Counted from the first letter of the stretch, positions 48,402 through 58,552 are shown. The stretch: 64,000 nucleotides of DNA from Parapedobacter sp051400755 (GCF_051400755.1 NZ_JBLFFL010000004.1:1-64000), one strand, 5' to 3'. Notes: generated by a model not told the origin, from the sequence alone. Made by a program: numbers and translations.

Positions 48402-49592
48402 ATGAACATTCACGAATATCAAGGCAAACAAATACTGAAAAGTTTCGGTGTGCAGGTGCAAGAAGGCATCGTAGCCGAAACGCCTGAACAGGCTGTAGCA
48501 GCAGCCAAAAAGCTGAAGGAAGACTACAATTCCGACTGGGTGGTGGTGAAAGCCCAGATCCATGCCGGGGGCCGCGGCAAAGGCGGCGGTGTCAAACTGG
48601 CCAAGAACCTCGATGAGGTCAAGCAACGCGCTACGGACATCATCGGCATGCAGCTGGTCACCCCGCAAACCGGCCCCGAAGGCAAGAAGGTCAACAAGGT
48701 ATTGATTGCGCAGGATGTTTACTACCCCGGCGAAAGCGAAACCAAGGAATTTTACATGAGCGTGCTGCTCGACCGCGCACGCGGCCGCAACATCGTCATG
48801 TACTCGACCGAAGGGGGGATGGATATCGAGGAAGTGGCCGAAAAAACGCCGCACCTGATCTTCAAGGAAGAAATCGACCCCAAAGTGGGATTACAAGGGT
48901 TTCAGGCGCGAAAAATCGCCTTCAACCTCGGCTTGAGCGGCGCCGCATTCAAGGACATGACGAAGTTTGTGGCTGCCTTATACAAAGCCTACGAGACGAC
49001 CGATTCTTCGATGTTCGAGATTAACCCCGTATTGAAAACATCAGATGATAAGATCCTAGCGGTGGATGCCAAGGTGAACCTGGATGAAAACGGTCTGTTC
49101 CGCCATCCAGATTATGCAGCCATGCGCGATGTGGCCGAAGAAGACCCTACGGAAGTGGAAGCGGGTGAATCCAACCTCAACTACGTGAAGCTCGATGGCA
49201 ACGTAGGCTGTATGGTCAATGGCGCCGGACTGGCCATGGCCACGATGGACATCATCAAGCTGGCAGGCGGCGAACCGGCCAACTTCCTGGATGTGGGCGG
49301 CACGGCCAATGCACAGACGGTAAAGGCCGGGTTCAACATCATCCTGAAAGATCCCAACGTGAAGGCCATCTTGATCAACATTTTCGGCGGTATCGTGCGT
49401 TGCGACCGTGTAGCGCAGGGGGTTATCGACGCCTATCAGGAAATCGGCAACATCCCCGTGCCCATTATCGTGCGCCTGCAAGGCACCAATGCCGAAGAGG
49501 CCAAGCGGTTGATCGACGAATCCGGACTGGAGGTATATTCCGCGATTCTGCTCAAAGAAGCCGCCGATCTGGTCAGCAAAGTGTTATCGTAG
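48402..49592 (+). CDS. sucC: Succinyl-CoA synthetase beta subunit (ADP-forming type)
   Basis: A 396-residue ATP-grasp subunit of succinyl-CoA synthetase in the TCA cycle. The N-terminal MNIHEYQGKQILKSFGVQVQ, the KAQIHAGGRGKGGGVKLA nucleotide region, and the CoA-side FLDVGGTANAQTVKAGF and NIFGGIVRCDRVAQG motifs are all standard. sucD is not adjacent, as in several Bacteroidota. It has its own promoter and is followed by a terminator. Confidence 0.97.
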   Translation: MNIHEYQGKQILKSFGVQVQEGIVAETPEQAVAAAKKLKEDYNSDWVVVKAQIHAGGRGKGGGVKLAKNLDEVKQRATDIIGMQLVTPQTGPEGKKVNKVLIAQDVYYPGESETKEFYMSVLLDRARGRNIVMYSTEGGMDIEEVAEKTPHLIFKEEIDPKVGLQGFQARKIAFNLGLSGAAFKDMTKFVAALYKAYETTDSSMFEINPVLKTSDDKILAVDAKVNLDENGLFRHPDYAAMRDVAEEDPTEVEAGESNLNYVKLDGNVGCMVNGAGLAMATMDIIKLAGGEPANFLDVGGTANAQTVKAGFNIILKDPNVKAILINIFGGIVRCDRVAQGVIDAYQEIGNIPVPIIVRLQGTNAEEAKRLIDESGLEVYSAILLKEAADLVSKVLS

Positions 49593-49629
49593 GATTGACG
49601 ATTTTTAGATTTAGATTTAACATACAGTC

Positions 49630-49659
49630 AAAAAACCTCCAGTCCGTTGGAGGTTTTTT
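49630..49659. terminator. Intrinsic terminator after sucC
   Basis: A perfect 12-bp stem (AAAAAACCTCCA at 49630-49641 with TGGAGGTTTTTT at 49648-49659) with a 6-nt loop. It is A/T-flanked on both sides and can work in both directions. It rules out the lgt start at 49647, which would lie in the loop. Confidence 0.92.
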
Positions 49660-49676
49660 GCTTTCCATACAGCGAC

Positions 49677-50501
49677 ATGACAGCAGCCGTTATCCATTGG
49701 AGTACTTCTCCGGAGATCACTAAACTCTTTGGTGTATTTCCGCTCACGTATTACGGCTTGCTCTTTGCCGGAGGCATCGGCTTGGCGTATTATGTAATGT
49801 CGCGGATCTACCGTCGAGAGCATATCGCCAACGAACATTTTGAGCGGCTGACGGTGTACGTGGTGCTCGGCACCCTCATCGGCGCACGGCTCGGTCATTT
49901 CCTCTTCTATCAGCCCGAATACTTCTGGAAGGCTCCCCTTGAAATCTTGCTGCCGATTGACGAGGTAAACGGATCGTACCGGTTCGTGGGCTACCGGGGC
50001 TTAGCGAGCCATGGAGGGGCCATCGGCATCCTTATCGCTGTGATCTTATACTGCCGCAAAACCAAGCTGGATTTTCTATGGGTAGCCGATCGGCTGGCGG
50101 TCGTTGCCCCCCTTACCGGTGCGTTTATCCGCATGGGCAATTTCATGAACTCCGAAATCATCGGTAAGCCCACAGGCACCGACTACGGTGTGGTATTTCA
50201 ATTGGTGGACAGCGTCCCGCGCCATCCGGCGCAGCTTTACGAAGCCGCGGCCTACCTGTTGATCTTTACCATCATGATCGCCCTTTATCGGACGTCCAAA
50301 AAAGCCGACGGCTTTATTTTCGGAATATTTTTAATCTTGCTGTTTTCGGCCCGGTTCAGCATTGAGTTTTTCAAGGAAGAACAGGTTGCCTTTGAACAAG
50401 GGATGGCGCTCAACATGGGTCAATGGCTGAGCATACCGCTGGTCCTGACAGGCCTTGCGCTGGCACTACTCAAAAAACAGCAGGCGACAATCGCGAACTA
50501 A
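49677..50501 (+). CDS. lgt: Prolipoprotein diacylglyceryl transferase
   Basis: A 274-residue inner-membrane enzyme with about seven helices that attaches diacylglycerol to prelipoprotein Cys. The HGG motif in RGLASHGGAIGILIAV and the conserved RMGNFMNSEIIGKPT segment with its Arg and Asn are present; RHPAQLYEAAAYL is a further Lgt block. Translation starts at 49677 because the earlier start lies in a terminator. asnS follows 34 bp downstream, preceded by a heptad repeat. Confidence 0.95.
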   Translation: MTAAVIHWSTSPEITKLFGVFPLTYYGLLFAGGIGLAYYVMSRIYRREHIANEHFERLTVYVVLGTLIGARLGHFLFYQPEYFWKAPLEILLPIDEVNGSYRFVGYRGLASHGGAIGILIAVILYCRKTKLDFLWVADRLAVVAPLTGAFIRMGNFMNSEIIGKPTGTDYGVVFQLVDSVPRHPAQLYEAAAYLLIFTIMIALYRTSKKADGFIFGIFLILLFSARFSIEFFKEEQVAFEQGMALNMGQWLSIPLVLTGLALALLKKQQATIAN

Positions 50502-50510
50502 CAACATCAC

Positions 50511-50531
50511 TATACGCTATACGCAATACGA
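50511..50531. repeat. Heptanucleotide repeat between lgt and asnS
   Basis: TATACGC occurs twice (50511-50517, 50518-50524) followed by AATACGA. The 7-bp period matches that of the repeats before trpF. The tract ends 4 bp before the asnS ATG. Confidence 0.6.
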
Positions 50532-50535
50532 TAAC

Positions 50536-51981
50536 ATGAAACATACACGTATAAAAGACTTATTGAATGCCACGGAATATGGCCAGCAGGTGACGGTCAA
50601 AGGGTGGGTAAAAACCTTTCGAAACAACCAGTTCATCGCCATCAACGACGGTTCCACGCTGGGCAATATCCAGGCGGTGGTTGATTTCAGCCGCACCGAT
50701 GAAGCCCTGCTGAGGCGGATCACTACCGGCGCGGCGGTGGCGATTACCGGACCGCTGGTCGAATCCCTGGGCAAAGGGCAGCGTGTGGAGGTCAAGGTGG
50801 AAACATTGGAGATCCTCGGCGACAGCGACCCCGAGAAATTCCCCCTGCAGCCCAAAAAGCACAGCCTCGAATTTCTCCGCGAAATTGCGCACCTACGTTT
50901 CCGCACCAATACGTTTAATGCCATATTCAAGGTGCGCAATGCGCTCTCCTTCGCTGTTCACCAGTTTTTTTACGAGCGTGGTTTTGTTTACATGCACACG
51001 CCCATCATCACCGGTTCGGATGCCGAGGGTGCGGGCGAGATGTTCAAGGTGACCACCCTGGACTTCGATGGTACACCGCGCCATCCCGATGGTTCGGTAG
51101 ACTACCGGGAAGATTTTTTCGGTAAGCAGACCAACCTTACGGTCTCCGGGCAGCTGGAAGGTGAACTCGCCGCTATGGCCCTGGGCAACATCTATACCTT
51201 CGGCCCTACTTTCCGTGCGGAAAACTCCAACACCACGCGCCATCTGGCCGAATTTTGGATGATCGAGCCCGAAATGGCTTTTTACGAGCTGGAAGACAAC
51301 ATGGACCTCGCTGAGGAGCTTCTCAAGTCCGTCATCCGCTATGCCCTCGATCATTGTCCGGATGAAATTGAATTCCTCAAAAACAGGCTGCTCGAAGAAG
51401 AAAAAAGCAAACCCCAAAACGAACGCTCGGAAATGGACCTGGTGTCCAAGCTCCACTTCTGTCTGGATAACCGATTTGAGCGGCTTACGTACACGGAAGC
51501 CATTGACATCCTGCACCAAAGCAAGCCCAACCAAAAGAAACAATTCAAATACCTCATCGAAGGCTGGGGGGCTGACCTGCAATCCGAACACGAGCGTTAT
51601 CTCGTCGAAAAACACTTCAAGAAGCCCGTCATCCTATCGGACTATCCTGCCGATATCAAGGCCTTCTACATGCGGCAGAACGAGCCGGATGAGCTGGGTC
51701 GCCGCACGGTGCGTGCCATGGACATCCTCTTTCCAGGCATCGGAGAGATGGTGGGCGGCTCGCAGCGCGAGGAGCGACTCGACAGGCTGGTCAACCGCAT
51801 GGAAGAGATGCATGTACCTGCGGAAGAGCTGGATTGGTACTTGGATACCCGCCGGTTCGGGACGGCACCGCACGCCGGATTTGGCCTGGGCTTCGAGCGC
51901 TTGGTCTTGTTTGTCACCGGCATGACCAACATCCGGGATGTCATCCCTTTCCCGCGGACGCCAAACAACGCGGCGTTTTAA
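50536..51981 (+). CDS. asnS: Asparaginyl-tRNA synthetase
   Basis: A 481-residue class IIb synthetase. An N-terminal OB-fold anticodon domain (VTVKGWVKTFRNNQFIAIND) is followed by the catalytic core with motif 2 (TFRAENSNTTRHLAEFWMIE) and motif 3 (GFGLGFERLVLFVTGM). The long insert (LLEEEKSKPQNERSEMD) is usual in Bacteroidota AsnS. The start at 50536 (MKHTRIKDLLN) follows the heptad repeat; upstream in-frame codons overlap lgt and have no family match. Confidence 0.96.
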   Translation: MKHTRIKDLLNATEYGQQVTVKGWVKTFRNNQFIAINDGSTLGNIQAVVDFSRTDEALLRRITTGAAVAITGPLVESLGKGQRVEVKVETLEILGDSDPEKFPLQPKKHSLEFLREIAHLRFRTNTFNAIFKVRNALSFAVHQFFYERGFVYMHTPIITGSDAEGAGEMFKVTTLDFDGTPRHPDGSVDYREDFFGKQTNLTVSGQLEGELAAMALGNIYTFGPTFRAENSNTTRHLAEFWMIEPEMAFYELEDNMDLAEELLKSVIRYALDHCPDEIEFLKNRLLEEEKSKPQNERSEMDLVSKLHFCLDNRFERLTYTEAIDILHQSKPNQKKQFKYLIEGWGADLQSEHERYLVEKHFKKPVILSDYPADIKAFYMRQNEPDELGRRTVRAMDILFPGIGEMVGGSQREERLDRLVNRMEEMHVPAEELDWYLDTRRFGTAPHAGFGLGFERLVLFVTGMTNIRDVIPFPRTPNNAAF

Positions 51982-52036
51982 GTGTTGGTGAACGGTGGTT
52001 GGTGATGGGTGAACGGTAATGGGTGGTTAGTGTTTA
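51982..52036. repeat. 14-bp tandem units, same family as those between trpD and trpF
   Basis: Three 14-mers in register (GTGGTTGGTGATGG at 51995, GTGAACGGTAATGG at 52009, GTGGTTAGTGTTTA at 52023) after a degenerate first unit. They share the GTGGTTAGTG and GGTGATGG words with the array at 12875-13000, 39 kb away. Confidence 0.85.
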
Positions 52037-52046
52037 GTTAAAATAC

Positions 52047-52667
52047 ATGTTACTACGTATATACGAAGAGAATCCGAATCCAAAGGCTATCCAGCAGGTA
52101 GTGGATGTGTTGCACCGGGGCGGGCTGATCATCTACCCTACCGACACGGTATACGGCCTCGGCTGCGACATCAATAACCACAAAGCCATCGAGCGGGTGT
52201 GTGAACTCCGGGGCATCAAACCCGAAAAGGCCAATCTTTCCTTTGTTTGCTATGACCTCACGGATATCGCCCAGTATACCAAGCCATTCGATACCGCTAC
52301 GTTCCGCCTTTTGAAAAAGGCACTTCCAGGACCTTTCACGTTCGTCTTCAACGCCAGCGGCCAGGTACCCAAGCTATTGAGCTCGAAGAAAAAGACGGTG
52401 GGTATCCGGGTGCCTGACAACCTGATCGCCCGTGAAATCGTGCACCAACTGGGCAATCCAATCGTATCGGCGTCTATCCATGACGAAGACGAGATCATCG
52501 AATACTCCACCGACCCGGAACTCATCTATGAAAAATACGGTGATCTGGTAGATATCGTTATTGACGGCGGATACGGGGGTAATATTGCTTCAACGGTGGT
52601 CGACACTACTGACGGTGATTTCGAAATTATCCGCGAAGGCAAAGGGGATTTAAGCTTGTTTTTGTAA
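52047..52667 (+). CDS. Sua5/YciO/YrdC/YwlC family protein (threonylcarbamoyl-AMP synthase-like)
   Basis: A 206-residue protein of the Sua5/YrdC family. Its HRGGLIIYPTDTVYGLGCDI is the nucleotide/threonine-binding core, followed by KPEKANLSFVCYDL and ALPGPFTFVF and a late PIVSASIHDEDE. Family members make threonylcarbamoyl-AMP for the t6A modification of tRNA. The protein is of the YciO-like length (about 206) rather than full Sua5, so its exact role is less certain. A 14-bp repeat tract precedes it. Confidence 0.88.
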   Translation: MLLRIYEENPNPKAIQQVVDVLHRGGLIIYPTDTVYGLGCDINNHKAIERVCELRGIKPEKANLSFVCYDLTDIAQYTKPFDTATFRLLKKALPGPFTFVFNASGQVPKLLSSKKKTVGIRVPDNLIAREIVHQLGNPIVSASIHDEDEIIEYSTDPELIYEKYGDLVDIVIDGGYGGNIASTVVDTTDGDFEIIREGKGDLSLFL

Positions 52668-52741
52668 CTTAGCGCCTCGATTGATTGAATGTACTGCGGT
52701 TTATCCGTAAATCATTTCCTTAAACCCTATTTTTAGTTCAG

Positions 52742-53902
52742 ATGCGCAAACAAATCAAGCAGTTTTTCGAGGCGGACTCCGCAAGTGGTATTACCTTGCT
52801 CATTTTTCTGATTATTTCCCTCATCATCGCCAATTCGCCCCTTGGTTCGGACTTTGAGTCGTTACTAGAGCGGCATATCGGCTTTGAAACCGACAAGATA
52901 CACCTCAACTTCAGCGTATTGCACTGGATCAACGACGGTTTGATGGCGGTATTTTTCCTCATGGTCGGTATCGAGATCAAGCAAGAGCTTGCCCACGGAC
53001 AACTCTCATCTGCCAAGAAAGCGTCGCTCCCTTTCTTTGCCGCTTTGGGCGGCATGATGGTACCAGCGGGCATCTACGTATTGTTCAACGCAGGCACGGA
53101 AACCAATGAGGGCTGGGGTATCCCCATGGCCACTGACATCGCCTTTGCCATCGGTATTCTCTCCATCCTAGGCAAGCGCGTGCCCGTGGCGCTGAAAGTA
53201 TTCCTTACTGCACTGGCCATTGTCGATGATCTAGGTGCCATTCTCGTTATCGCGATATTCTATACAACGGATCTCGAAGCCAGCTATTTACTGTATGCTC
53301 TGGGCTTGTTTGCACTACTGATGTTCATCAACCGGATGGGCGTCAAGTCCCTGTGGTTTTACCTAATCCCCGGCCTGTTTATCTGGTATTTCATTCACCA
53401 CTCCGGTATCCATGCCACCATTGCGGGCGTGCTTACCGCGTTTGCCATTCCGATCAAAGGTAAAACCGACCATTCGCCGATCCAGGCGGTCGAACACGCC
53501 ATCAGTAGACCCGTCAATTTTCTCATCATGCCCTTATTTGCGCTGGCCAATACCAATATCCGGTTTGAAAGCGGCATGGTTGAGGGACTAGCCAGTCCGC
53601 TCGGGTTGGGCATCATCGCCGGGCTGTTCATCGGCAAACCTCTGGGCATTACGCTGCTTTCCTGGATTTCCGTCAAACTTGGATTAAGTGAGCTACCCAA
53701 GGGCACCAAGTGGTTGCAGATCCTGTCCATCGGCCTCATGGGGGGTATCGGATTCACGATGTCTATTTTCATTGCGCTCCTGTCATTCACCGATGTATAT
53801 CACCAAACAGAAGCCAAGTTTGCAATTCTCGTAGCCTCGGCCCTTTCGGGTACTATCGGCTACATCATTCTGAAGAAGCAAGGAAAAAAGTATGTTACTT
53901 GA
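52742..53902 (+). CDS. nhaA: Na+/H+ antiporter NhaA
   Basis: A 386-residue membrane protein with about 12 helices. Diagnostic stretches include HWINDGLMAVFFLMVGIEIK, the ion-binding pair in FLTALAIVDDLGAILVIAIF (two adjacent Asp), and IPMATDIAFAIG. NhaA exports sodium in exchange for protons and supports life at high salt or pH. It follows the Sua5-like gene after 74 bp and may be separately expressed. It ends 14 bp before the convergent GH92 gene. Confidence 0.96.
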   Translation: MRKQIKQFFEADSASGITLLIFLIISLIIANSPLGSDFESLLERHIGFETDKIHLNFSVLHWINDGLMAVFFLMVGIEIKQELAHGQLSSAKKASLPFFAALGGMMVPAGIYVLFNAGTETNEGWGIPMATDIAFAIGILSILGKRVPVALKVFLTALAIVDDLGAILVIAIFYTTDLEASYLLYALGLFALLMFINRMGVKSLWFYLIPGLFIWYFIHHSGIHATIAGVLTAFAIPIKGKTDHSPIQAVEHAISRPVNFLIMPLFALANTNIRFESGMVEGLASPLGLGIIAGLFIGKPLGITLLSWISVKLGLSELPKGTKWLQILSIGLMGGIGFTMSIFIALLSFTDVYHQTEAKFAILVASALSGTIGYIILKKQGKKYVT

Positions 53903-53916
53903 CATCAGCTACGCCA

Positions 53917-56229
53917 TTAACTCGTTTTCTTCGCCTTACCCCCCATCTCGAAGACCAACTTCCCGCCATTCATGATATCGGCATGCTTCAGCGTATAGCC
54001 TTTCACGGGCTTGCCGTTGAGCGATACCTGCTGCACGTACACGTTCTCGGTGCTTTGGTTCACCGCTTCCACCGTGAAGGTCTTTCCGTTTTCCAGATTT
54101 ATCGTGGCCGACTGCACCAGTGGGCTGCCCAGCCAGTATTCATCCGAACCCGGGGATACAGGATAGAAGCCTAGGCTGCTGAAGAGGTACCACGCACTCA
54201 TCTGCCCGCAGTCGTCGTTGCCGCCGAGGCCGTCCGGCCCATTGTGGTATTGGTTTTCGAGGATCATGCGCACCTTTTCCTGGGTCTTCCAAGCTTCGCC
54301 CGTGAGGTGATACAGGTATGCCACGTGGTGGGCAGGTTCGTTGCCGTGTACGTAGTTGCCGATGATGCCCTCGCGGGTAATATCTTCTGTATGGGCAAAA
54401 AACTCATCCGGCAAGTGCATGGTAAAAAGCGAGTCGAGGTAGCGCGACAGGCGCTTCTTGCCACCCATCACCTCCATCAATCCAGCGGGATTATGTGGCA
54501 CATACAGGCTATAGTTCCAGGTATTGCCCTCGATAAAGCCCTGCCCATGCGTTTCCAGCACGTCAAACTTCGCACGGAAGGTACCATCGGCATGGCGCGG
54601 GCGCATGAAGCCGATCGCGGGGTCGTACATATTGCGCCAGTTTTCCGAGCGCTTGGCGAAGACGTCATACACATCCTGCTTGCCGAGGTGCTTGGCTAAT
54701 TGGGCGATGCACCAGTCGTCATACGCATATTCTAGGGTATTGGATACCGACGTGCCGTTCGCTTCATCGGGGATATATCCCCGGTCGATGTATTCGCCGA
54801 TGCCCTCATACCGGCGGTAATTGGCCGTGGCCACGCAGGCTTCCAACGCTGCTTGAGCATCGCCCTTATACACTCCTTTGATGATGGCGTCCGCGATGAC
54901 CGACACACTGTGGTAGCCGCTCATGCACCAATTGTCATTAGCATAGTGCGACCAGATGGGCAGCATCTTCAAGGTGCTCTGGTCATAGTGCGCCATCATC
55001 GAGGCCACGATATCCGCGTTGCGTGACGGGTTGATGATATTCAGGTACGGATGGAAGGCGCGAAAGGTATCCCATAGGGAAAACGAGGTGTAGTTCGTAA
55101 AACCATCGGCGGTATGCACCTCATAGTCTAGCCCCTTGTATTGCCCGTTCACATCCGTGTACACCGTGGGCATCAGCGCCGCGTGGTACATGGCCGTATA
55201 AAAATTTACATAGTCTGCTTCCGTAGGCAGCTTCGCTTCAATGCGCTGCAGCTCCTGCTCCCACAGTCCCTGCCCCTCCCGCTTGACGCGATCGAAGTCC
55301 CAATGCGGTATCTCCTCTTCCATATTCGCCAAGGCATTGCTCATGCTCACCGGAGACAGCGCCAGCTTCACCAGCACTTGTTCGCCTGCTGTCACATCAA
55401 AGTCGAAGTGCATGCGCAGTTGCCTTCCCGCGATGTCGGGGAAATTGTCCGTCTGGTCAAACTTGCGCCAAAATCCCCGATATACAGGGGTTTCCTCGAA
55501 GTTCCTGCTACCGTAGGATCTGAACGGCTTCGAAAACGACATGGCAAAATAGACCGTCCGCGTACGTGCCCAGCCGTTGGTCTGCCGGTAGCCTGTAACG
55601 GTGCTATCGTTGAGCACCCGCACCACGGTCCACACATTCTTATCCGCATAGTTGTAGATGCCATGCATCAAGTCCATTATGATGTGCGCACTATCCTCGT
55701 TGGCAAAGGTATAACGGTGCAAACCCGTACGCGTGGTGGTAGTCAACTCCGCGAGGATATCCTCGTCGTCCAGCTTCACGCGGTAATAATTCGCTTCGGC
55801 CACCTCGTTGGCATGTTGGTAAGCCGAACGGAAGCCCTCCTCCGGAGCGTCGGCCACGCCGGGGTTGAGCCGAAGCTTTCCCGCGGTAGGCACGATGAGG
55901 AAGTCGCCGAGATCGGAGTGACCCGTGCCGCTGAAATGCGTATGGCTGAAGCCCACGATCGTGGGATCCTGATATTGGTAGCCCGCGCAGTACGTATACA
56001 CCTCGGGGTTATACTGGCCGTCCACCGCATAGGGGATGGTATCCGTATCCGGGCTGAGCTGCACCGCCCCGAAGGGTACCGTCGCTCCCGGAAACGTGTG
56101 GCCCATCTTGGCGGTGCCGATCAGCGGCTGCACATACTGCACCAAGCTATCCTGCTGGGCAGCGGCAAAGCCTGAAGGCATCAGTGCCAGCAGTACCGCT
56201 GCCAGACGTGCCAGACGCATATATCGCAT
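53917..56229 (-). CDS. GH92 family alpha-mannosidase (copy 1)
   Basis: A secreted enzyme of about 770 residues with a signal peptide (RLARLAAVLLALMPSGFAAA). The N-terminal beta-sandwich starts VQYVQPLIGTAKMGHTFPGA, and the catalytic (alpha/alpha)6 domain carries the GH92 block GGNDDCGQMSAWYLFSSLGF with its catalytic acidic residues. GH92 enzymes are calcium-dependent exo-alpha-mannosidases acting on N-glycans or mannan. The downstream copy is only distantly similar, so linkage preference may differ. Starts at 56229 or 56220 are possible; the open frame goes to 56244. Confidence 0.93.
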   Translation of the reverse strand: MRYMRLARLAAVLLALMPSGFAAAQQDSLVQYVQPLIGTAKMGHTFPGATVPFGAVQLSPDTDTIPYAVDGQYNPEVYTYCAGYQYQDPTIVGFSHTHFSGTGHSDLGDFLIVPTAGKLRLNPGVADAPEEGFRSAYQHANEVAEANYYRVKLDDEDILAELTTTTRTGLHRYTFANEDSAHIIMDLMHGIYNYADKNVWTVVRVLNDSTVTGYRQTNGWARTRTVYFAMSFSKPFRSYGSRNFEETPVYRGFWRKFDQTDNFPDIAGRQLRMHFDFDVTAGEQVLVKLALSPVSMSNALANMEEEIPHWDFDRVKREGQGLWEQELQRIEAKLPTEADYVNFYTAMYHAALMPTVYTDVNGQYKGLDYEVHTADGFTNYTSFSLWDTFRAFHPYLNIINPSRNADIVASMMAHYDQSTLKMLPIWSHYANDNWCMSGYHSVSVIADAIIKGVYKGDAQAALEACVATANYRRYEGIGEYIDRGYIPDEANGTSVSNTLEYAYDDWCIAQLAKHLGKQDVYDVFAKRSENWRNMYDPAIGFMRPRHADGTFRAKFDVLETHGQGFIEGNTWNYSLYVPHNPAGLMEVMGGKKRLSRYLDSLFTMHLPDEFFAHTEDITREGIIGNYVHGNEPAHHVAYLYHLTGEAWKTQEKVRMILENQYHNGPDGLGGNDDCGQMSAWYLFSSLGFYPVSPGSDEYWLGSPLVQSATINLENGKTFTVEAVNQSTENVYVQQVSLNGKPVKGYTLKHADIMNGGKLVFEMGGKAKKTS

Positions 56230-56248
56230 ATCACCTGTAATCATCTCG

Positions 56249-58552
56249 CTAATCTTTCAATTCATTCGTCAGCGAATACGGAAAATCCGCCTGTTGGGTT
56301 CCCCGCGATTCGTTGGGCTCGGCAGCCATCTTCACCTCCAGCACTGCTCCCTTCAACAATTCGGTATGTTTCAGGAAACTGGGTGTATACGCCCGGCCGT
56401 TTAGCTGCAACGATTGGATATACCGGTTGTCTGCGCTGTTATCAGGCGCATTGATCACCAGCTGCTTGCCATTGCTGAAGTTGACTGTTGCTTTCTTAAA
56501 CAGCGGTGCACCTAGCACATACTCATCGGTAGCCGGGCACACCGGATAAAATCCGAGAGCCGAAAACACATACCAGGCAGAAGTCTGTCCGTTATCTTCA
56601 TCGCCACAATACCCGTCTGCCTGTGGATTATACATGCGGTTCATCGTCTCCCGCACCCAGTATTGCGTTTTCCACGGCTGTCCGGCATAGTTATACAGGT
56701 AAATCATGTGCTGTATGGGCTGGTTGCCATGTGCATACTGGCCCATATTGGCCACCTGCATCTCCCGTATTTCGTGGATAACACCCCCATAGTAGCTGTC
56801 ATCGAATATGGGCGGCAGGGAAAATACCGAGTCCAGTTTCGTTACGAACGCCTCATGGCCACCCATCAGGCGGGTAAGTCCCTCGATGTCGTGGAATACC
56901 GACCATGAGTAGTGCCAGCTATTCCCCTCGGTAAAGGCATCCCCCCATTTAAACGGATTGAAGGGGGTCTGGAAACTGCCATCCTTATTCTTGCCGCGCA
57001 TCAGGCCCGTTTCGGGGTCAAACAAGTGGCGGTAATTACGGCTCCGCTTAGCATACAGATCAATATCGGCCTTCGGCTTGCCTAGCTTCTTGGCCAGCTG
57101 ATAAATGGCAAAGTCGTCATAGGCATACTCCAGCGTGCGCGCCGCATTCTCGTTGATGCCTACATCATAAGGCACATACCCCAGGTCGACGTAATACGGC
57201 GCCCCTGCCCTGCCCACGGCCGTCATGGGTCCTTCGTTATTGGCGCCGTGCAGCAAGGCTTCGTAGAGCGTCTCGATATCGTAACCTTGCAGCCCTTTGA
57301 TATAGGCGTCAGACACCACGGAGGCCGAGTTGTTGCCCACCATGATGTTGGCAAAGCCCGGACTGCTCCATTCCGGGAGGAAGCCTCCCTCCTTATAGGC
57401 GTTGGCCAGGCCGGCTTGCATCTCTACATTGATTTCGGGGTATACCAGGTTGAGGAACGGGTACAGCGCGCGGAATGTATCCCAGAAACCGGTACCACCG
57501 AAGAGGTAACCCGGCAACACCTTGCCGTTATACGGACTATAATGCACCACCTGCCCGTCTTTATCCAGCTCATATAGTCTGTTTGGAAATAGCACCGTGC
57601 GGTACAGGCAGGAATAAAACGTCTTGAACTGGTCATGCGTACCGCCTTCAACGGCCACGCGCTTCAGCGTTTTATTCCAAATGGCCTTTGCTTCTCCTTT
57701 GATCTGTTCAAAATCCTTGTTGCCCACCTCCCGCTGCAGGTTGAGCGCTGCCTGCTCATGACTGATGAAGGACGACGCGATCCGCATGGTGACCTCCTCG
57801 CCCTCGCTGGTCTTGAAGCCCACGATAGCCGCGGCGTGGTCACCGCTGAGGTGCAGCGCCGTGTCGTTGTAGACGCTGTCGCACCACCCCTTTGTAAAGG
57901 CAAAGGGCTTATCAAACTCGATCACGAAATAGTTCTTGAAATTGGGCAACTCGCCCCGGCTGTAGCGGCTCGAATAGCCGATGATCTTCCGCTCGGCGGG
58001 GATGATCGTGATTTCCGACCCCTTGTCAAACGCATCGACGGTCACGAACGCGCTGTCATTTTCCGGAAACGTGAAGCGGAAGACCGCCGCCCGTTCGGTG
58101 GGCGTGATCTCGGTGGTCACATCCGCGTCGGCCAAGTATACACTGTAATAGTAAGGTTTCACCGTTTCCGCCTTATGCGAAAACCAACTGGCCCGTTCAT
58201 TCTGATCTACCGTGGGCCTACCCGTACCCGGCATGATCGCATATTGGCCATAGTCATTCATCCATGGCGAAGGCTGGTGGGTCTGCTTGAATCCACGGAT
58301 CTTATCTTCGTCATAGGAATACATCCAGCCGTCGCCCATCTTGCCGGTCTGCGGACTCCAGAAGTTCATGCCCCAGGGCACGGCGATGGCCGGATAGGTA
58401 TTGCCGTTGGAAAAGGAAACCTTGGAATCAGTACCCATCAAGGGGTTTACCCACTCTTCCGGTTCATCGATCGTTTGGATCAGCTGGCCATGCACCTGCG
58501 TTCCCGCAGTGGCGGACAGCAACAGGCAAAGCAACTGTTTGGATAGTTTCAT
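56249..58552 (-). CDS. GH92 family alpha-mannosidase (copy 2)
   Basis: A 767-residue secreted enzyme with a signal peptide (LLCLLLSATAGTQVHG). Its opening EEWVNPLMGTDSKVSFSNGN and the catalytic block GDEDNGQTSAWYVFSALGF are GH92 signatures, like copy 1 but divergent. Together they probably trim different mannose linkages. Transcribed upstream of copy 1, separated by about 20 bp, and downstream of the basic secretory protein gene (34 bp). No SusC/SusD pair is next to this locus. Confidence 0.95.
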   Translation of the reverse strand: MKLSKQLLCLLLSATAGTQVHGQLIQTIDEPEEWVNPLMGTDSKVSFSNGNTYPAIAVPWGMNFWSPQTGKMGDGWMYSYDEDKIRGFKQTHQPSPWMNDYGQYAIMPGTGRPTVDQNERASWFSHKAETVKPYYYSVYLADADVTTEITPTERAAVFRFTFPENDSAFVTVDAFDKGSEITIIPAERKIIGYSSRYSRGELPNFKNYFVIEFDKPFAFTKGWCDSVYNDTALHLSGDHAAAIVGFKTSEGEEVTMRIASSFISHEQAALNLQREVGNKDFEQIKGEAKAIWNKTLKRVAVEGGTHDQFKTFYSCLYRTVLFPNRLYELDKDGQVVHYSPYNGKVLPGYLFGGTGFWDTFRALYPFLNLVYPEINVEMQAGLANAYKEGGFLPEWSSPGFANIMVGNNSASVVSDAYIKGLQGYDIETLYEALLHGANNEGPMTAVGRAGAPYYVDLGYVPYDVGINENAARTLEYAYDDFAIYQLAKKLGKPKADIDLYAKRSRNYRHLFDPETGLMRGKNKDGSFQTPFNPFKWGDAFTEGNSWHYSWSVFHDIEGLTRLMGGHEAFVTKLDSVFSLPPIFDDSYYGGVIHEIREMQVANMGQYAHGNQPIQHMIYLYNYAGQPWKTQYWVRETMNRMYNPQADGYCGDEDNGQTSAWYVFSALGFYPVCPATDEYVLGAPLFKKATVNFSNGKQLVINAPDNSADNRYIQSLQLNGRAYTPSFLKHTELLKGAVLEVKMAAEPNESRGTQQADFPYSLTNELKD

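Noticed and set aside
55141..56175. 344-codon plus-strand frame opposite the first GH92 gene
   Set aside because: Antisense to a clear GH92 gene; no independent protein features.
57635..58546. 303-codon plus-strand frame opposite the second GH92 gene
   Set aside because: Antisense shadow; low-complexity Arg/His-rich product.
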